Below are positions 55,372-64,000 of a DNA stretch of 64,000 bases, piece by piece. The stretch's first letter is position 1. Every line of letters starts with the position of its first letter. The notes beneath the pieces are model-generated. The model was not told the DNA's origin. It worked only from the letters and a program-made list of their open reading frames with translations, and did no database searches. Location: NCBI GenBank assembly GCA_000585055.1, contig JEMX01000002.1:1-64000 (forward strand), given 5' to 3'. The translations under genes were made by a program, and so were the position numbers. The DNA is from Candidatus Accumulibacter appositus (lineage in GTDB: Bacteria; Pseudomonadota; Gammaproteobacteria; Burkholderiales; Rhodocyclaceae).

Positions 55372-56064
55372 TCAGGCCTTGATGAAAAACTCCATTTTCA
55401 CGCCGGCAATGGCGATCACATCATGGTCCTCCAGACGATGCGCCTGTGCGTCGAGCGTCTTGCCGTTCACGGTCGGGAAGCTGGCACCCTCGACATGGGT
55501 CAGGAAGTAACCATGCGGCCGCCTGGCAATCACCGCCACCTGCAAGCCAGGCTTGCCAAGCGTGGTCAGGGTCTTGGTCAGCAGCAGTTCTCGGCCAGCG
55601 TTGGCGCCGCTGAGCAACTGGATCGCCGCCGCAGGCGAGGCGGCGGTGGCCGTTGCGGCGACAGGCCTCTGCCCTGCTGTAGCAACCATCGGATCGCCGA
55701 GCGTGGCCACATCGGGCAGCGGCCCCGACTGAAACAGCATGCTTTTGTCGTAGTCCGGCGTTTCGCCCGGCGCCACCGACACGGCCAGGTATTTCATCTT
55801 GTACTTGCCCAGCTCGATGACATCGCCGTCTTTGAGGAAATGCTTCTTGACCGATTGTCCATTGACCAATGTGCCGTTGGTACTGTTCAGGTCCTCAAGG
55901 AAAGAGTCATTGAGGATGGTCACCACCGCTGCATGTTCACCGCTGATCGCCATGTTGTCGATCTGGATGTCGTTGTGCGCCTTGCGACCAATACTCATGC
56001 GTTCCTTGAGCAACGGGATTTCCTTGAGTACCAGACCATCCATGCTGAGTATGAGCTTTGCCAT
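55372..56064 (-). CDS. FHA-domain protein with a second FHA-like domain
   Basis: 230 residues. The first FHA domain (~20-95) has MSIGRKAHNDIQIDNMAISG, EHAAV and LEDLNSTNGTLVNGQ, the phosphothreonine-binding Arg, Ser, and Asn set. After a Pro/Ala linker a second FHA-like fold (~145-230) contains GKPGLQVAVIARRPHGYFL and PTVNGKTL with weaker motifs. It recognises phosphothreonine on partner proteins. The PP2C phosphatase gene ends 14 bp upstream on the same strand, implying a phospho-switch pair. No Ser/Thr kinase is in the window. Confidence 0.9.
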   Translation of the reverse strand: MAKLILSMDGLVLKEIPLLKERMSIGRKAHNDIQIDNMAISGEHAAVVTILNDSFLEDLNSTNGTLVNGQSVKKHFLKDGDVIELGKYKMKYLAVSVAPGETPDYDKSMLFQSGPLPDVATLGDPMVATAGQRPVAATATAASPAAAIQLLSGANAGRELLLTKTLTTLGKPGLQVAVIARRPHGYFLTHVEGASFPTVNGKTLDAQAHRLEDHDVIAIAGVKMEFFIKA

Positions 56065-56078
56065 CGCCTATTTCGTCC

Positions 56079-56909
56079 TTATTTAAACCACGACCAGAGC
56101 TTCGACCAACGCCCCGGGGCTGCCGGAAACTCGCGCAAGACCTTGACCACCACGACCGAGATATTGTCGTCCCCGCCGTTGTCGTTAGCTAGCTGGATCA
56201 ACTGCTTCGCAGCGCGTTCAAGATTGGCGCCGCACGTCTCCAGCAAGTGCTTCACCTCACCCTCTTCAAGCATGTCGTAGAGGCCGTCCGAACACAGCAG
56301 GTAAACATCACCCCGGCGAACGGAATGCGTATGCACCTCGGCCTCGACCTGCGGATCGACCCCGACGGCACGGGTCACCAGATTGCGGTTGACCGAGTAG
56401 CGTGCTTCTTCAGCCGAGATTTCCCCACGGTCGAGTTGTTCCTGCAGAAATGAGTGGTCGTGCGTCAGGGCGACGAACTCCTCACCACGCAAACGATACA
56501 GGCGCGAATCCCCAATATGCGCGACCACCAGGCGGTCGTCGCAAAAGACAGCGGCAACGAGGGTGGTACCCATGCCGCCAAAGCGCGACTGATCCTCAGC
56601 GGCGCGATAGATTGCCGAATTGACCACGGCGACTTGCTCACGCAGCGCTCGCTGCGCAAACAATTGTCCGGTGGCGCTGTCGGCGGTATGCGCTGCGCAG
56701 GCCTTGAATGCTCGTTGCAGGCCGCTCGACAGGAGTACCGTCGCCATGCTGCTGGCGACTTCTCCGGCCTGGTAGCCACCCATGCCGTCGGCCAGAATCG
56801 CCAGGCCCCGATCAGCGTTGGCAAATACCGAATCCTCGTTCTGGCCCCGCACCAGTCCGGGGTCGGTACGCATCACCATTTCCAGCGCGCCCAAAAGACT
56901 GTTCGTCAC
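56079..56909 (-). CDS. PP2C-type serine/threonine protein phosphatase
   Basis: 276 residues from GTG 56909 with GGAG upstream. PP2C motifs in order: DPGLVRGQNEDSV, LADGMGGYQAGEVASS, GMGTTLVAAVF, VAHIGDSRLYRLRGEEF, LTHDHSF, YLLCSDGLYDML, and NDNGGDDNISVVVV. These acids bind two Mn/Mg ions. It is the first gene of PP2C-FHA(-phosphodiesterase). It would dephosphorylate Ser/Thr sites laid by an unlinked kinase. Confidence 0.94.
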   Translation of the reverse strand: MTNSLLGALEMVMRTDPGLVRGQNEDSVFANADRGLAILADGMGGYQAGEVASSMATVLLSSGLQRAFKACAAHTADSATGQLFAQRALREQVAVVNSAIYRAAEDQSRFGGMGTTLVAAVFCDDRLVVAHIGDSRLYRLRGEEFVALTHDHSFLQEQLDRGEISAEEARYSVNRNLVTRAVGVDPQVEAEVHTHSVRRGDVYLLCSDGLYDMLEEGEVKHLLETCGANLERAAKQLIQLANDNGGDDNISVVVVKVLREFPAAPGRWSKLWSWFK

Positions 56910-57026
56910 GTCTTCTCCCCATAACTGCTGCTCGGCAAGCCAAAGCGGCTACACCTCACTCTGGCTCGTGCGGCGCAAAAACCTCCAAACCCTCAGTAGC
57001 TTCCGCCCGCAGACATTGTGCCAACA

Positions 57027-57986
57027 CTAGCTGCCATAAGGCAATTCAAGACCCAAGCCACGCTCACGTGCCAGCGCATCGAGGCGGACGGCGAGCGCCA
57101 AATCCTGAACAGCCATGCCCTGTGATTCGAAGAGCGTGATCTCGTCAGCCGCCGAACGTCCCGCATGCCGGCCACAGATCACGTCGCCGAGTTCGACCAG
57201 GGAGCGTACCTGCAGGCGCCCTTTTTCGAACAATGGCAAGAGGTCACCCGCTTCACAAAGCGCCGTCTGCACGCTGTCAACGAAGATCGCGGAGCAGCGC
57301 TTGAGAGCGTCTTCGCCGATTTCGCGGCGGATCAGCGAATTCGAGCCCGCGCCATTGATGTGCGTGCCGGGCGATAGCCACTCGGCGTCGAACAGCGGCG
57401 TCGATGCGGTGGTGACCGTACTGACGATATCGCTGCCACGCACCACCTCTTCTGGTGACACAGCAGCGACCACTTCAATACCGAGACGCTTTGTCATGCG
57501 CGTGCAAAACGCCGCCAGACGGTCGGCACGACGCGCATGCACCTTCACCAGCCGCAACGGTCGCACCGCCGCAATGGCTTCAATATGTCCCTCGGCCTGC
57601 CAGCCGGCACCAAAGACACCCGCCACCTGCGCATCGGCTCTGGCCAGCCAGCGTGTGGCGACGCCGGAAGCGGCACCGGTACGCATCATCCCCAGGCGGT
57701 CGGCCTCGATCACCGCCCGCAGGCGGCCCGTCGAAGCCTGGAACAGGTGCACCAGAAAGCGCACGCCCGAGCGATTGCTGGTGTAGGCCTTGTAGCCAAT
57801 GGCATCGAGCTGCGGCAGGGCACCCTGCAGGATATGCAGCGTCGTCTGCGGCAGGCGTGTCCGCTGCCGCGGCACATCACAGGCTGCAGTGGTCGAAAGC
57901 TGGCGATGCGCGGCCTCGACCGCCTCCAGTGCCAGCGGCATGGTCAACAACTGCTCAACGTCTTTTTCAGTCAGGAAAAGAGCCAT
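57027..57986 (-). CDS. Ornithine cyclodeaminase / mu-crystallin family protein
   Basis: 319 residues from ATG 57986. Features: YKAYTSNRSGVRFLVHLFQA, the substrate-arm RTGAASGVATRWLARADA, the Rossmann start VAGVFGAGWQAEGHIEAI, and STVTTASTPLFDAEWL-type nucleotide end with HINGAGSN. The family covers ornithine cyclodeaminase, alanine dehydrogenase (archaeal) and ketimine reductases, so the substrate is open. It is monocistronic by spacing, between the PP2C gene and a bidirectional terminator. Confidence 0.87.
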   Translation of the reverse strand: MALFLTEKDVEQLLTMPLALEAVEAAHRQLSTTAACDVPRQRTRLPQTTLHILQGALPQLDAIGYKAYTSNRSGVRFLVHLFQASTGRLRAVIEADRLGMMRTGAASGVATRWLARADAQVAGVFGAGWQAEGHIEAIAAVRPLRLVKVHARRADRLAAFCTRMTKRLGIEVVAAVSPEEVVRGSDIVSTVTTASTPLFDAEWLSPGTHINGAGSNSLIRREIGEDALKRCSAIFVDSVQTALCEAGDLLPLFEKGRLQVRSLVELGDVICGRHAGRSAADEITLFESQGMAVQDLALAVRLDALARERGLGLELPYGS

Positions 57987-58131
57987 TTCATTCTCGCATC
58001 CGTAAGATTCGCAAGGCACGGAATTTGCCGATGTGCGGCCCTGCCCTGCCAGTACGACAGCCGCAGAAAGCCTGCATCGCCGATTCTACCGGGAAATCGC
58101 CTGCACCAATAAGCAGCGGGCAGCCGGCAAG

Positions 58132-58161
58132 AAAAAAGGCAGACCGCAGTCTGCCTTTTTT
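58132..58161. terminator. Rho-independent terminator downstream of sucD
   Basis: Arms AAAAAAGGCAGAC (58132-58144) and GTCTGCCTTTTTT (58149-58161) around a CGCA-type loop, with A/T runs on both sides. It ends the sucC-sucD transcript on the minus strand, 28 bp after the sucD stop. Confidence 0.9.
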
Positions 58162-58188
58162 GCGTGGACTTCAGTCAGGCGGCTGCGT

Positions 58189-59082
58189 CTAGATCAGCTT
58201 CTTGATCAGCTTGCCCATTTCCGACGGGTCGCGCGTCACCGTGAAGCCGCACTCCTCCATGATCGCGAGCTTGGCGTCAGCGGTATCGGCACCGCCCGAG
58301 ATCAGGGCACCAGCGTGGCCCATACGCTTGCCAGCCGGAGCAGTCACGCCGGCGATGAAGCCAACGATTGGCTTCTTCATGTTCGCCTTGCACCACATCG
58401 CGGCATCGGCTTCGTCGGGACCGCCGATTTCACCGATCATGATCACCGCATCGGTATCCGGATCGTCGTTGAACAGACGCATGATGTCGATGTGCTTGAG
58501 ACCGTTGATCGGATCGCCACCGGTACCAACAGCAGTCGACTGACCAAGACCGATTTCGGTCAGCTGGCCAACCGCTTCGTAGGTCAAGGTGCCCGAACGC
58601 GAAACAACGCCGATGCGGCCATGGCGATGAATGTGACCGGGCATGATACCGATCTTGACTTCGTCCGGAGTGATCAAGCCAGGGCAGTTCGGGCCAAGCA
58701 GCAGGGTCTTCTTGCCGCCGGCCGCTTCGCGCTTCTTCATGCGGTTGCGAACGACCAGCATGTCGCGAACCGGGATGCCTTCGGTAATGCAGACCACCAG
58801 ATCGAGGTCGGCTTCAACGGCTTCCCAGATCGCGGCGGCCGCACCCGGCGGCGGTACGTAGATCACCGAAACCGTAGCGCCGGTCTCGGCAGCCGCATCT
58901 TTGACCGAGCCGAAGATGGGGATACCCAGCAGGCTCTCACCGGCTTTCTTCGGATTGACGCCGGCGACGAAGCAATTCTTGCCGTTGGCGTATTCCTGGC
59001 ACTTCTCGGTGTGGAACTGCCCGGTCTTGCCGGTCATGCCCTGGGTGATGATTTTGGTGTCTTTGTTGATCAGAATCGACAT
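58189..59082 (-). CDS. sucD: Succinate-CoA ligase alpha subunit
   Basis: 297 residues. CoA-binding start ILINKDTKIITQGMTGKTGQ, FVAGVNPKKAG, and GPNCPGLITPDEVKIGIMPG. The phospho-His loop is GHAGALISGGADTADAK, preceded by the IGEIGG segment. With SucC it makes succinate and ATP/GTP from succinyl-CoA in the TCA cycle. It follows sucC by 9 bp and ends at a strong terminator. Confidence 0.97.
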   Translation of the reverse strand: MSILINKDTKIITQGMTGKTGQFHTEKCQEYANGKNCFVAGVNPKKAGESLLGIPIFGSVKDAAAETGATVSVIYVPPPGAAAAIWEAVEADLDLVVCITEGIPVRDMLVVRNRMKKREAAGGKKTLLLGPNCPGLITPDEVKIGIMPGHIHRHGRIGVVSRSGTLTYEAVGQLTEIGLGQSTAVGTGGDPINGLKHIDIMRLFNDDPDTDAVIMIGEIGGPDEADAAMWCKANMKKPIVGFIAGVTAPAGKRMGHAGALISGGADTADAKLAIMEECGFTVTRDPSEMGKLIKKLI

Positions 59083-59091
59083 GTTGGCTCC

Positions 59092-60252
59092 TTACTTGAC
59101 CGCAGCAACGATCTTGGTGGCGGCGTCAGCCATAGAATCCGCAGTGATGATCGGCAGACCGGAATCGCTCAGGATTTTCTTGCCGATATCTTCGTTGGTA
59201 CCCTTCATGCGGACCACCAGCGGGACGGAGAGATGCGTTTCACGGGCCGCAGCCACGACGCCGGTGGCAATCGTGTCGCAGCGCATGATGCCACCGAAGA
59301 TGTTAACCAGAATGCCCTTGACCTTGGGATTCTTGAGCATGATCTGAAAGGCCGAGGTGACCTTGTCGGTGGTTGCGCCACCACCGACATCCAGAAAGTT
59401 GGCCGGCTCGGCACCGAAATACTTGATGGTGTCCATGGTCGCCATGGCCAGACCAGCACCGTTCACCAGGCAGCCGATGTTGCCATCGAGCGAAATGTAG
59501 GAAAGATCGTGCTTGGAAGCCTCGAGCTCGTCAGGATCCTCCTCGTCGAGGTCGCGGAAAGCCATGATCTCGGGCTGCCGATAGAGGGCATTGGAATCGA
59601 AGTTGAACTTGGCATCGATGGCCTTGATGTTGCCATTGCCTTCGAGAATCAGCGGATTGATTTCGGCCAGCGAGGCGTCGGTTTCCATGTAGCACTTGAA
59701 GAGACCCTGCAGCGCGGCGACAGCGCTGTCGATCGACGCCGCGGGAACGCCGATGCCGGTGGCCAACTCAGCCGCCTGCTTGGCGCTCAAACCTTCCTCG
59801 GGATCAACGAAGACCTTGAGGATTTTCTCGGGGGTATCGTGGGCGACCTTCTCGATATCCATGCCACCTTCGGAAGAGGCCATCATGGCCACCGTCTGCG
59901 TGGTGCGATCGGTCAGCGCGGCAACGTAGTATTCCTTGCGGATGTCGGCGCCTTCTTCGATCAGCAGGCGGCGGACTTTCTGGCCGACCGGACCAGTCTG
60001 GTGAGTCACCAGCTGCATGCCGAGAATCTGGCCGGCAAACTCGCGGACTTCGTCCAGCGACTTGGCGACCTTCACACCACCGCCTTTGCCACGACCGCCC
60101 GCGTGAATCTGGGCTTTGACGACCCACAGATTGCCTCCCAGGGATTCGGCTGCCTTGACCGCTTCATCGACGGATTGGCAGAAGACCCCACGCGGAACGG
60201 CAACGCCGAATTTCTTCAGGAGCTGCTTACCCTGATATTCGTGAATTTTCAT
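59092..60252 (-). CDS. sucC: Succinate-CoA ligase beta subunit
   Basis: 386 residues. ATP-grasp start [20 protein letters not shown], the nucleotide loop [58 protein letters not shown] and [12 protein letters not shown], and the C-terminal [14 protein letters not shown]. Full family length (E. coli 388). It is the first gene of sucC-sucD. Four 9-bp-spaced GTTACAC-like repeats lie 32-65 bp upstream of its start. Confidence 0.97.
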   Translation of the reverse strand: MKIHEYQGKQLLKKFGVAVPRGVFCQSVDEAVKAAESLGGNLWVVKAQIHAGGRGKGGGVKVAKSLDEVREFAGQILGMQLVTHQTGPVGQKVRRLLIEEGADIRKEYYVAALTDRTTQTVAMMASSEGGMDIEKVAHDTPEKILKVFVDPEEGLSAKQAAELATGIGVPAASIDSAVAALQGLFKCYMETDASLAEINPLILEGNGNIKAIDAKFNFDSNALYRQPEIMAFRDLDEEDPDELEASKHDLSYISLDGNIGCLVNGAGLAMATMDTIKYFGAEPANFLDVGGGATTDKVTSAFQIMLKNPKVKGILVNIFGGIMRCDTIATGVVAAARETHLSVPLVVRMKGTNEDIGKKILSDSGLPIITADSMADAATKIVAAVK

Positions 60253-60283
60253 GCGCTTTCCTTGCTTGAGTTAAGGTTGCGAA

Positions 60284-60317
60284 GTGTAACCAGTGTAACG
60301 GGTGTAACGAATGCAAC
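60284..60317 (-). repeat. Four 9-bp-period repeats upstream of sucC
   Basis: GTGTAAC occurs at 60284, 60293 and 60302, and the variant ATGCAAC at 60311, each separated by two bases. On the coding strand of sucC this reads as GTTACAC iterated. The 9-bp period is close to one helical turn. It may be a regulator site or a micro-repeat tract. Confidence 0.75.
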
Positions 60318-60336
60318 GAACCGCAGGCAGAGTCTC

Positions 60337-60888
60337 CTACCCGGGCTTCTGGCCACGGTAGCAGCGCGGGTAATAGCGCAGAACCGCGTCCGAATGCGAC
60401 TCCAGCGCGTGACAACGGTCAAGCTGATAGAACTTACGCCCGCTATCGTCGTTGTCGCGCACATCACTGGCGAAGGTCTGCAGCGCGGCGGTCGGCAGGA
60501 AGCTCGCCAGCTCGCCGAGATGCGAGCACCCACGCGTGCTGCGGAACAAATTCTTGACTGCCGTCCGAGAGCCGTGAAAGAGATCGAGGCCGATCAGCTG
60601 CAAGTAATCCGGAGCAATCCGATCGCCATTTCCGACATCCGACATCGCATCGGCACAAGCCGCCGCCTCCAGGACATTCATCCGAGCATCACCGGTCACC
60701 CGCAGCGACAAGTCGTGCGCAGCTTCGCCCCGCTTGCGCAGGCACGACGACAGAGGACAGTCGCGACCCTTGACGTCCACCAGGCGCGCCGCGATATCCC
60801 GGCAGCCATCCCTACCCTTTTCGCCGTCGAGCTGAACGCTGCGGACGTGCATACAGGTGCGTTTGGCAGTGGGTGCAGGCAGCGGCAT
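60337..60888 (-). CDS. DUF2889 family protein
   Basis: 183 residues from ATG 60888, with AGGA eight bases upstream; the frame is open to 61011. Family features are RDIAARLVDVKGRDC near the start, EAAHDLSLRVTGDARMNVLE, the GCSHLGELASFLPTAALQTF block with conserved Cys/His, and the C-terminal ALESHSDAVLRYYPRCYRG. DUF2889 proteins have no known activity and occur widely in beta- and gammaproteobacteria. It lies between sucC and the glutamate dehydrogenase gene, all on the minus strand. Confidence 0.85.
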   Translation of the reverse strand: MPLPAPTAKRTCMHVRSVQLDGEKGRDGCRDIAARLVDVKGRDCPLSSCLRKRGEAAHDLSLRVTGDARMNVLEAAACADAMSDVGNGDRIAPDYLQLIGLDLFHGSRTAVKNLFRSTRGCSHLGELASFLPTAALQTFASDVRDNDDSGRKFYQLDRCHALESHSDAVLRYYPRCYRGQKPG

Positions 60889-61086
60889 CAAGGATCCTGA
60901 GGGGATTTGCGAGCCCATCGAGGCCTCGCAGCTGGCAAGCAATTCTACACCAAAACCCGGCCCGGAGTCTCGACGCAATTCATAATTATGGCCGCCAAAA
61001 GGGCGCAGCAACCCGGCTGCCCGGCACTAGACGCACACGTACAGGCGCTCCCACTAGGCGAAAAGGGAGCGCCTGTCGCAGTCACG

Positions 61087-64000
61087 TCAGGAGGCCAGCA
61101 GACGCCTAGCTTCTGCCAGACCAGCCGAGAGCATGGCCAGATCCTGCGGCACGTTGCTCTTCAGTTCATCGATCACCGCAGCGGCCGGGTCGGTAGGCGG
61201 TAAGGAGCCGCTCAACACCTGCTGCAAGAGCTGCTGACGAAGGCCAGTCAACTCTGCCGAGAGTTGCGCGCGTGCCCGTGCCTGCCAGCGGTTGCCGGCC
61301 GGCAGGCGGTTGATCGCCGCGCCAAGCCAGTCCAGATCAAGCTGCTCGGCCAGTTCGCCGAGGGCGCCGGCAACCTCGCTCAACGGGAAGGCGCAGGCAC
61401 GCGCAAGGTTCACCAACTCGAACGCCGCAACGATCTGCGCACGCGCTTCGAGCAGCTGTGTAAGCCCCTGCGCCCCGCTCCCGCCGGCCCGCAGACGGTC
61501 CATGCAGTCGCCCACCGCCGGCCGGTACTCGGCGACCATTTCGCCGATCGAAGCGCCGCCGACATGCCGTGCCACCAGCAGCCGCGTCGCCGCCCCGATC
61601 ATCGTCCGCAGCTCGACCATCAGCGCCATCTGCGCCGCCGCGTCGATCGCCAGATCGAGAGACTCGACGTCGCGCCACAGGGCTTCGGCATCGAGCACGC
61701 TGCTGGCGGCATACCAGGCGCCGGCAACCTGCGCCGGAGAAGCGCCGGTCTCGTCGCTGACTTCCATGACGAAGATCGTCCCCATTCGGTTTACCAGACG
61801 ATTGACCAGTTGGGTGGTAATGATGTCGCGCTTCAAGGGGTGCGCCGGCAGCAAATCACGGCACTGCCCGAGCACCGCGGCCGGAAAGTAGTTCACCAGC
61901 AACTCGTAGACATCTTCGCTGTCGGGCAACTCGGAAGCCAGAATGGCTTCCTTCAGCGTGATCTTGGCATAGGCCAGGAGAACCGAGAGTTCCGGCGCAC
62001 TGAGCCCTCGTCCTTGCTGCGCACGTTCGGCCAGACGCTTGTCGTCAGGCAGCGCTTCGATGGCGCGGCGCAAAGCGCCTTTGGCTTCCAGCGTGCGGAT
62101 GAAACGTCCATGCGCCTCGATCAGTTCGGCCCCCGCCGCCGCTTCAAGGGCAATCGCCTGCGTTTGCTGATAATTGTCGGCCAGCACCAGACGCCCGACC
62201 TCGTCGGTCATCGAAGCGAGCAGGGCGTCGCGCTGCTTGCCGGTGACGTCACCACGGCTGATCAGCCCGGCGAGCAGGATTTTGATGTTGACCTCGTGGT
62301 CGGAGCAGTCCACTCCCGCCGAGTTGTCGATGGCATCGGTAAATATCCGGCCGCCATGCAGGGCGAACTCGATGCGGCCTGGCTGGGTTAGCCCGAGGTT
62401 GCCGCCTTCACCAATGACCCGTGCCTGAAGTTGGCTGGCATCGACTCGCAAGACATCGTTACCGCGATCATTGGCTTCCTGATGACTTTCGCTACTGGCC
62501 TTGACGTAGGTCCCGATACCGCCGTTGTAAAGCAGATCGACCGGCGCCTGCAGGATGATCTTGATCAACTCGTGCGGCGGCAACTGAAGCGCTGCAGTAC
62601 CCAACCACGCACGCACCTCGGGCGACAGCGGAATGGCCTTGGCGCTACGCGACCAGATCCCGCCACCCGTAGAAATCAGCGCCGGGTCGTAGTCCGCCCA
62701 CGACGAACGCGGTAAGGCGAACAGGCGTTGCCGCTCGGCGTAGCTGCGCGCCGGGTCCGGGTTCGGATCGAGAAACAGGTGGCGATGGTCGAAAGCGGCG
62801 ATCAGCTTGATTTGTGACGAGAGCAACATGCCATTGCCAAAGACGTCCCCGGACATGTCGCCGATACCCACGACCGTGAATGGCTGCGTTTGCGTATCCA
62901 GTCCCAGCTCCCGGAAGTGCCGCTTGACCGCCTCCCAGGCGCCACGTGCGGTAATGCCCATTTTCTTGTGGTCGTAACCCACCGAACCACCGGAGGCGAA
63001 GGCATCGCCGAGCCAGAAGCCGTACTCGATGGCGATGCCATTGGCAATGTCCGAGAAGGTCGCCGTCCCCTTGTCGGCGGCGACCACGAGGTAGGCATCG
63101 TCACCGTCACGACGGCGCACGCCACGCGGCGGAACGACCTGGCCATCGACCAGGTTGTCGGTCAGATCGAGCAAACCGCGGATGAAGGTCGAATAGCAGG
63201 CAATCCCTTCGGCCTGGAAAGCTTCCCGGTCGGACGCTGCTGGCGGCCGCTTGCAAACGAAGCCGCCTTTCGAACCCAAGGGAACGATCACCGCATTCTT
63301 CACCATCTGGGCCTTGACCAGACCGAGCACCTCGGTACGGAAATCCTCCATCCGGTCCGACCAGCGCAAGCCGCCACGCGCCACCCGTGCACCGCGCAGG
63401 TGCACCCCTTCGACACGATCGCTATAGACGAAGATCTCGTAGAGCGGCGCCGGCTCCGGCAGAAATGGAATATCGCGCGACGAAAGCTTCAATGACAGGT
63501 AGTCGCGCGCCTTTCCGTCAATGGCCGATTGGTAGGCGTTGGTCCGCAGGGTAGCTTCGATGACCGTCTGCATGGCCGCCAGAATGCGGTCGTCGTTGGG
63601 ATTGCTGACCTGCAGCAAGGCCGCGCTCAGTTCCTCGGAAATGGCTTTCGCACGCGCGTCGTCGGCGGCTGGCGAGAACAGCGCTTCGAAGAGGTCGACC
63701 AGACCACGGGTAATGCTGAAATGGGTCGCCAGACATTGCTCGATGTACGCCTGACTGAAGGGCAAACCGGCCTGCCGCAGGTAACGGCGGTAAGCACGCA
63801 GAATGCCGATCTGCCGACCGTTGAGGCCCGCGAGCAGGACCAGTCGGTTGAAGCCGTCGTTCTCGGCCTCGTCGCGGAGCAGGCTTTCGAGCAGTTCCAC
63901 GAAGGCTCGCCGTGTGCGATCGTCGTTGAGAGCCGCCGGGTCGGGTAGCTGGACGGCGAAATCGGCGACGTGCAGATCACTCTGTGGCAAGTTGAACGGT
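61087..64000 (-). CDS. NAD-specific glutamate dehydrogenase (large type), 3' part
   Basis: About 970 codons of a gene that continues beyond 64000. The frame is open to the window edge, so the TTG at 63990 is internal. It matches the ~1600-residue GdhB-type enzymes: GGLRWSDRMEDFRTEVLGLV, KAQMVKNAVIVPLGSKGGF with the catalytic lysines, GIGDMSGDVFGNGMLLS of the NAD domain, and ACSDHEVNIKILLA-like segments near IDNSAGVDCSDHEVNIK. The C terminus is the long helical domain of the family. It deaminates glutamate to 2-oxoglutarate, feeding the SucCD part of the TCA cycle. Confidence 0.93.
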   Translation of the reverse strand, partial: PFNLPQSDLHVADFAVQLPDPAALNDDRTRRAFVELLESLLRDEAENDGFNRLVLLAGLNGRQIGILRAYRRYLRQAGLPFSQAYIEQCLATHFSITRGLVDLFEALFSPAADDARAKAISEELSAALLQVSNPNDDRILAAMQTVIEATLRTNAYQSAIDGKARDYLSLKLSSRDIPFLPEPAPLYEIFVYSDRVEGVHLRGARVARGGLRWSDRMEDFRTEVLGLVKAQMVKNAVIVPLGSKGGFVCKRPPAASDREAFQAEGIACYSTFIRGLLDLTDNLVDGQVVPPRGVRRRDGDDAYLVVAADKGTATFSDIANGIAIEYGFWLGDAFASGGSVGYDHKKMGITARGAWEAVKRHFRELGLDTQTQPFTVVGIGDMSGDVFGNGMLLSSQIKLIAAFDHRHLFLDPNPDPARSYAERQRLFALPRSSWADYDPALISTGGGIWSRSAKAIPLSPEVRAWLGTAALQLPPHELIKIILQAPVDLLYNGGIGTYVKASSESHQEANDRGNDVLRVDASQLQARVIGEGGNLGLTQPGRIEFALHGGRIFTDAIDNSAGVDCSDHEVNIKILLAGLISRGDVTGKQRDALLASMTDEVGRLVLADNYQQTQAIALEAAAGAELIEAHGRFIRTLEAKGALRRAIEALPDDKRLAERAQQGRGLSAPELSVLLAYAKITLKEAILASELPDSEDVYELLVNYFPAAVLGQCRDLLPAHPLKRDIITTQLVNRLVNRMGTIFVMEVSDETGASPAQVAGAWYAASSVLDAEALWRDVESLDLAIDAAAQMALMVELRTMIGAATRLLVARHVGGASIGEMVAEYRPAVGDCMDRLRAGGSGAQGLTQLLEARAQIVAAFELVNLARACAFPLSEVAGALGELAEQLDLDWLGAAINRLPAGNRWQARARAQLSAELTGLRQQLLQQVLSGSLPPTDPAAAVIDELKSNVPQDLAMLSAGLAEARRLLAS

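Noticed and set aside
58033-60900. 955-codon open frame on the plus strand antisense to sucD, sucC and the DUF2889 gene
   Set aside because: It mirrors high-GC codon positions of strongly conserved genes, has no family-like motifs, and crosses a terminator.
1-64000. tRNA, rRNA, CRISPR, prophage or intact insertion sequence
   Set aside because: None was recognised on either strand by reading; small RNAs cannot be excluded without a covariance-model search.

Overview
The window looks like chromosomal DNA from a high-GC betaproteobacterium, most likely of the Rhodocyclales (Accumulibacter/Dechloromonas-like). This is inferred from gene content, gene order and codon use, not from any marker RNA. 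Supporting content includes a complete Pil-Chp twitching chemosensory locus beside hemL-thiE-thiD-rubredoxin, the yqgE-ruvX-pyrR-pyrB-pyrC' block, the yggS-proC-yggT block divergent from pilT-pilU, a PPK2 polyphosphate kinase, PEP carboxylase, malonyl-CoA decarboxylase and a large NAD-dependent glutamate dehydrogenase. No rRNA, tRNA, CRISPR array, prophage or complete insertion sequence was seen.

Layout. 0-2.6 kb: a Kup potassium transporter gene broken by a 16-bp tandem duplication, divergent from a CorA-type transporter with an MgtE-N-like front half. 2.6-5.8 kb: thiD-thiE-hemL (minus) and rubredoxin (plus). 5.8-14.9 kb: pilG, pilH, pilI, pilJ and an 1818-residue CheA-type kinase, meeting phrB tail to tail. 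16.4-20.2 kb: yqgE, ruvX, pyrR, pyrB and an inactive-looking dihydroorotase paralogue. 20.2-24.8 kb: yggU, yggT, proC and yggS against pilT and pilU. 24.8-26.8 kb: hemJ and an RlmL-type methyltransferase bounded by a 66-bp inverted repeat pair. 26.8-30 kb: a YeeZ-like epimerase, a flavodoxin-reductase-type iron-sulfur enzyme and an HDOD signalling protein. 30-35 kb: a five-gene LIV-type amino-acid ABC importer with a clear promoter. 35-40.3 kb: cytochrome c, ilvD, lgt, malonyl-CoA decarboxylase and a VOC protein.

40.3-46.8 kb: PPK2 with a Lys/Ala-rich tail, a periplasmic Cache protein, a PLP-dependent dehydratase and ppc. 46.8-51 kb: an RND efflux pair whose pump has lost an internal membrane block. 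51-52.1 kb: a small accessory patch with a toxin-antitoxin pair and decayed DUF4160/DUF2442 genes. 52.1-57 kb: a pyrophosphatase-like protein, a ferric-reductase-like flavoprotein, an L7/L12-like miniprotein, a metallo-beta-lactamase-fold phosphodiesterase, and FHA and PP2C signalling genes. 57-64 kb: ornithine cyclodeaminase, sucD, sucC, a DUF2889 protein and the 3' part of NAD-glutamate dehydrogenase.

Taken together, the window covers surface motility and its chemosensory control (Pil-Chp plus PilT/PilU), pyrimidine synthesis, branched-chain amino-acid import and synthesis, polyphosphate-linked nucleotide phosphorylation and anaplerotic/TCA steps. No clearly new multi-gene system was found. 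The most unusual signals are the broken kup, the internally deleted RND pump with an odd-codon tail, the inverted repeat pair around hemJ-rlmL, the catalytically degenerate PyrC', the polycationic tail on PPK2, the decayed DUF4160/DUF2442 module and the 9-bp iterated repeats upstream of sucC.
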